A stretch of DNA of 64,000 nt from Mycobacterium vicinigordonae (lineage in GTDB: Bacteria > Actinomycetota > Actinomycetes > Mycobacteriales > Mycobacteriaceae): the NCBI RefSeq assembly GCF_013466425.1, contig NZ_CP059165.1:2604001-2668000 (forward strand). The letters run 5' to 3'. The notes under the pieces are model-generated. The model was not told where the DNA came from and made no database searches. It saw nothing but the letters and a program-made list of their open reading frames with translations. Shown piece by piece: positions 59,668 through 64,000 of this stretch (positions are counted from its first letter, which is position 1; each line of letters opens with the position of its first letter). The position numbers and the translations under genes are program-made.

Positions 59668-60410
59668 AAATCTATTCGGAGCTGGATGCTGCCGTGCCGG
59701 CAGCTGCGGTCGCCGGATCGGACGGACACACCCGGCGCGCGATCGTGCGCCTGCTGCTCGAATCGGGATCCATCACCGCCACCGAGATCAGCGACCGGCT
59801 GGGTCTATCGGCGGCCGGGGTGCGGCGTCACCTCGACGCGCTGATCGACGCCGGCGACGCCGAATCGGTGCCCGCCGCGCCCTGGCAACAGGTGGGGCGG
59901 GGACGGCCGGCCAAGCGCTACCGGCTGACCGCGGCCGGGCGGGGGAAGCTTGACCACTCCTACGACGACTTGGCTGCTGCCGCAATACGACAACTGCGCG
60001 AGATCGGCGGGGACGAGGCGGTCAAGACATTCGCGCGGCGCCGTATCGACTCCATCTTGTCTGGTATCACGCCCGCCGAGGGGCCCGACGACGGTGCCCT
60101 CGAAGCGGCTGCCGAGCGCATTGCGCAGGCGCTGTCGGAGGCCGGCTACGTCGCCACTACCACCCGGGTGGGCGGCCCGATTCACGGTGTGCAAATCTGC
60201 CAGCATCACTGCCCGGTCTCCCATGTCGCCGAGGAATTCCCGGAACTGTGTGAGGCCGAGCAGCAGGCCATGTCCGAAGTGCTCGGCACCCACGTGCAGT
60301 TGTTGGCGACGATCGTCAACGGGGACTGCGCATGTACCACGCACGTACCACTCAGTCCGGCGCCCAGCCCACGCCGAGTCGACACAAGCAACGAAGGAGC
60401 GTCCTCATGA
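59664..60410 (+). CDS. sufR: SufR iron-sulfur-responsive repressor of the suf operon
   Basis: The 248-residue ArsR/DeoR-like protein has a winged helix (residues about 15-75, [24 protein letters not shown] region then [15 protein letters not shown]) and cysteines for an iron-sulfur cluster in [23 protein letters not shown] and GDCACTTH. Loss of the cluster would free the operon. GTG at 59664; longer starts run into the mptB promoter. Its TGA overlaps the sufB ATG. Confidence 0.94.
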   Translation: MKIYSELDAAVPAAAVAGSDGHTRRAIVRLLLESGSITATEISDRLGLSAAGVRRHLDALIDAGDAESVPAAPWQQVGRGRPAKRYRLTAAGRGKLDHSYDDLAAAAIRQLREIGGDEAVKTFARRRIDSILSGITPAEGPDDGALEAAAERIAQALSEAGYVATTTRVGGPIHGVQICQHHCPVSHVAEEFPELCEAEQQAMSEVLGTHVQLLATIVNGDCACTTHVPLSPAPSPRRVDTSNEGASS

Positions 60411-61840
60411 CACTCGAAGCGGCCAGGGAGCCCTTGACCCAGGAACAGACGATCGATTCGCTGGGACGGTACGGCTACGGGTGGGCAGATTCCGACGTCG
60501 CGGGGGCCAGTGCAGCGCGCGGGCTGTCCGAGGCGGTGGTTCGCGACATCTCGGCGAAGAAGAACGAGCCCGAGTGGATGCTGAACATCCGGCTCAAGGC
60601 GCTGGGAATCTTCGATAAGAAGCCGATGCCGAACTGGGGCTCCAACCTCGAGGGCATCGACTTCGACAACATCAAATACTTCGTGCGGTCCACCGAGAAG
60701 CAGGCGGCGTCCTGGGAGGATTTGCCGGCTGACATCAAGAACACCTACGACCGGCTGGGCATCCCGGAAGCCGAGAAGCAGCGGCTGGTGGCCGGCGTTG
60801 CGGCGCAATACGAATCTGAGGTGGTGTACCACCAGATCCGCGAGGACCTGGAAGCGCAGGGCGTCATCTTCCTCGACACCGACACCGGGCTGCGCGAGCA
60901 CCCCGAGATTTTCCAGAAGTACTTCGGCACCGTGATTCCGGCCGGTGATAACAAGTTCTCCGCACTGAATACGGCGGTGTGGTCGGGAGGCAGTTTCATC
61001 TATGTCCCGCCCGGTGTTCGCGTGGACATCCCGCTGCAGGCTTACTTCCGGATCAACACCGAGAACATGGGACAGTTCGAACGGACCCTGATCATCGTCG
61101 ACGAGGACGCTTACGTCCACTACATCGAAGGGTGCACCGCGCCGATCTACAAATCAGATTCGCTGCATTCAGCGGTGGTCGAGATCATCGTGAAGCCCGG
61201 TGGCCGTTGTCGTTACACCACAATCCAGAACTGGTCCAACAACGTCTACAACCTGGTCACCAAGCGCGCTCGGGCCGAGGCAGGCGCCACCATGGAATGG
61301 GTCGACGGGAATATCGGATCCAAGGTGACGATGAAGTACCCCGCGGTCTGGATGACCGGCGAGCACGCCAAGGGCGAGGTGCTCTCGATCGCATTCGCTG
61401 GCGAGGACCAGCATCAGGACACCGGCGCCAAGATGCTGCACCTGGCGCCGAACACGTCGAGCAACATCGTGTCCAAGTCGGTGGCGCGCGGCGGTGGCCG
61501 CACCTCCTACCGCGGCCTGGTCCAGGTGAACAAGGGCGCGCATGGCTCCAAGTCGAGCGTGAAATGTGATGCGCTGCTGGTCGATACGATCAGCCGCAGC
61601 GACACCTACCCCTACGTCGACATCCGCGAGGACGACGTGACGATGGGCCACGAGGCTACCGTGTCCAAGGTCAGCGAGAACCAGCTGTTCTACCTGATGA
61701 GCCGCGGCATGACCGAGGACGAGGCGATGGCGATGGTGGTGCGCGGCTTCGTCGAGCCGATCGCCAAGGAACTCCCGATGGAGTACGCGCTGGAGCTCAA
61801 CCGGCTGATCGAGCTGCAGATGGAGGGCGCGGTCGGATGA
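60407..61840 (+). CDS. sufB: Fe-S cluster assembly protein SufB, without intein
   Basis: The 477-residue scaffold protein has the beta-helix core, with [19 protein letters not shown] and the C-terminal [20 protein letters not shown]. The site [15 protein letters not shown] (Cys at residue 243) is uninterrupted; in M. tuberculosis an intein of about 360 residues splits the protein at this EG-C junction, as I recall. It therefore needs no protein splicing. ATG overlaps the sufR stop; sufD overlaps its 3' end. Confidence 0.97.
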   Translation: MTLEAAREPLTQEQTIDSLGRYGYGWADSDVAGASAARGLSEAVVRDISAKKNEPEWMLNIRLKALGIFDKKPMPNWGSNLEGIDFDNIKYFVRSTEKQAASWEDLPADIKNTYDRLGIPEAEKQRLVAGVAAQYESEVVYHQIREDLEAQGVIFLDTDTGLREHPEIFQKYFGTVIPAGDNKFSALNTAVWSGGSFIYVPPGVRVDIPLQAYFRINTENMGQFERTLIIVDEDAYVHYIEGCTAPIYKSDSLHSAVVEIIVKPGGRCRYTTIQNWSNNVYNLVTKRARAEAGATMEWVDGNIGSKVTMKYPAVWMTGEHAKGEVLSIAFAGEDQHQDTGAKMLHLAPNTSSNIVSKSVARGGGRTSYRGLVQVNKGAHGSKSSVKCDALLVDTISRSDTYPYVDIREDDVTMGHEATVSKVSENQLFYLMSRGMTEDEAMAMVVRGFVEPIAKELPMEYALELNRLIELQMEGAVG

Positions 61841-63020
61841 CTTCGCCTGTCACGCAAACCCCTTCGCACACACTGAACAAGGGGGAGCTTTTCTCCTCCT
61901 TCGACGTCGACGCGTTCGAGGTACCGCACGGCCGCGACGAACTCTGGCGGTTCACCCCGCTCAAGCGCCTGCGCGGTCTGCACGACGGCTCGGCCAACGC
62001 AACCGGTCGCGCCAACATCACCGTCACTGAGCACGAGGGCGTCACTACCGAGCAGGTACGCCGTGGCGACGAGCGGCTCGGTCAGGCTGGTGTGCCCGCC
62101 GACCGGATTGCGGCTCAAGCATTTTCGTCGTTCAACTCCGCAACGCTGGTCACCGTCGGACGAGACACGCAGATCGCCGAGCCGATCAACATCACGGTGG
62201 AGGGGCCCGGGGCCGGCTCGACCGCCTACGGGCACCTGCAGATCCGGGTGCAGGAGCTCGGTGAGGCCGTCGTCGCCGTCGACCATCGGGGCAGCGGAAC
62301 CTACGCAGACAACCTCGAATTCGTGGTCGCAGACGCCGCCCGGCTCACCGTCATCTGGATTGCCGACTGGGCCGACGACGCCGTGCACGTCAGTGCGCAC
62401 CACGGCCGCCTCGGTAAGGACGCGGTGCTCAAGCACACCACCATTACCCTGGGTGGCGAGGTGGTCCGCATGTCAGCCACCGCACGCTTCGCCGGCCCGG
62501 GCGGCGACGCGGACCTGCTGGGGTTGTACTTCGCCGACGACGGTCAGCACCTTGAGTCGCGGCTGCTGGTCGACCACGCCAAGCCCAACTGCCGGTCCAA
62601 CGTGCTTTACAAGGGGGCGTTGCAAGGGGATCCGTCGTCCAAGCGGCCCGATGCGCACACCGTCTGGATCGGCGATGTTTTGATCCGTGCCGAGGCCACC
62701 GGCACCGACACCTTCGAGATGAACCGCAACCTGGTCCTCACCGACGGCGCGCGCGCCGACTCGGTGCCGAACCTGGAGATCGAGACGGGTGAGATTGCCG
62801 GGGCCGGACACGCCAGTGCCACCGGGCGTTTCGACGATGAGCAGCTGTTCTACCTGCGCTCGCGTGGCATCCCCGAAGAGCAGGCCCGTCGCCTGGTGAT
62901 CCGCGGATTCTTTGGCGAGATTATCGCCAAGATCGCGGTGCCCGAGATTCGCGAACGCCTGAGCGCAGCCATCGAACACGAGTTGGAACTTACGGAGAAA
63001 GCCGAGAAGACCGAAGCCCT

Positions 63021-63024
<4 letters not shown>
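61837..63024 (+). CDS. sufD: Fe-S cluster assembly protein SufD
   Basis: The 395-residue protein is the SufB paralogue of the SufBCD complex. It begins with [21 protein letters not shown] and ends with [25 protein letters not shown], matching the family's C-terminal domain. It overlaps sufB and sufC by 4 bases each, giving matched production of the complex. Confidence 0.96.

Positions 63025-64000
<976 letters not shown>

Overview
The window is a high-GC actinobacterial chromosome segment whose gene order follows Mycobacterium tuberculosis from about Rv1401 (just before priA) to Rv1464 (sufS/csd). It is not M. tuberculosis: it carries a complete phosphoenolpyruvate carboxylase gene, an intein-free sufB, no PE/PPE or PE_PGRS genes, and several cassettes at places where the M. 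tuberculosis order has other genes. A non-tuberculous mycobacterium is the best reading; the species cannot be fixed from sequence reading alone. No rRNA, tRNA, CRISPR array, insertion sequence or prophage was seen.

Layout. 1-8 kb: end of a YhhN-like membrane protein, priA, a MarR regulator convergent with a SAM methyltransferase, then fmt-rsmB-rpe-ribD overlapping head to tail. 8-13.5 kb: the lprG-P55 lipoprotein/transporter pair on the minus strand, embedded in riboflavin genes (ribD, ribE, ribBA, ribH), and a small PH-domain membrane protein. 13.6-18.5 kb: uvrC-rapZ-cuvA-whiA, tightly coupled. 18.6-30.1 kb: a lipid-metabolism region with two wax-ester synthase/diacylglycerol acyltransferase-like proteins, LipO, FadD12, a PlsC-like acyltransferase, a TetR regulator, a short-chain dehydrogenase, a DUF3556 membrane protein and a phytoene-desaturase-like flavoprotein. 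30.1-31.9 kb: about 600 bases without a credible gene, then a secreted Pro/Gly/Val-rich repeat protein.

31.9-38.7 kb: central carbon genes gap-pgk-tpi, secG, and ppc. 38.7-44 kb: an accessory block with a DUF1206 membrane protein, a PIG-L/LmbE deacetylase, a TetR regulator, and a Baeyer-Villiger monooxygenase plus esterase pair. The monooxygenase appears to carry a frameshift near its 3' end. 44-51 kb: the oxidative and non-oxidative pentose phosphate operon tkt-tal-zwf-opcA-pgl with a small coiled-coil protein. 51.2-56.1 kb: heme genes ctaB and ctaA, with a Phd-like antitoxin plus Zeta-like kinase, qor, and an ATP-grasp-like protein between them. 56.2-59.6 kb: an ABC exporter and the mannosyltransferase MptB. 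59.6-64 kb: the iron-sulfur assembly operon sufR-B-D-C-S, cut by the window end.

The most notable non-housekeeping signals are the Phd/Zeta pair with three tandem 9-bp iterons at its promoter; the frameshifted monooxygenase behind a promoter that lies inside a TetR-type dyad; the 18-bp minisatellite in the secreted repeat protein; the empty intein site in sufB; and a set of promoters whose -10 boxes sit 5-7 bases from the start codon, implying leaderless mRNAs.
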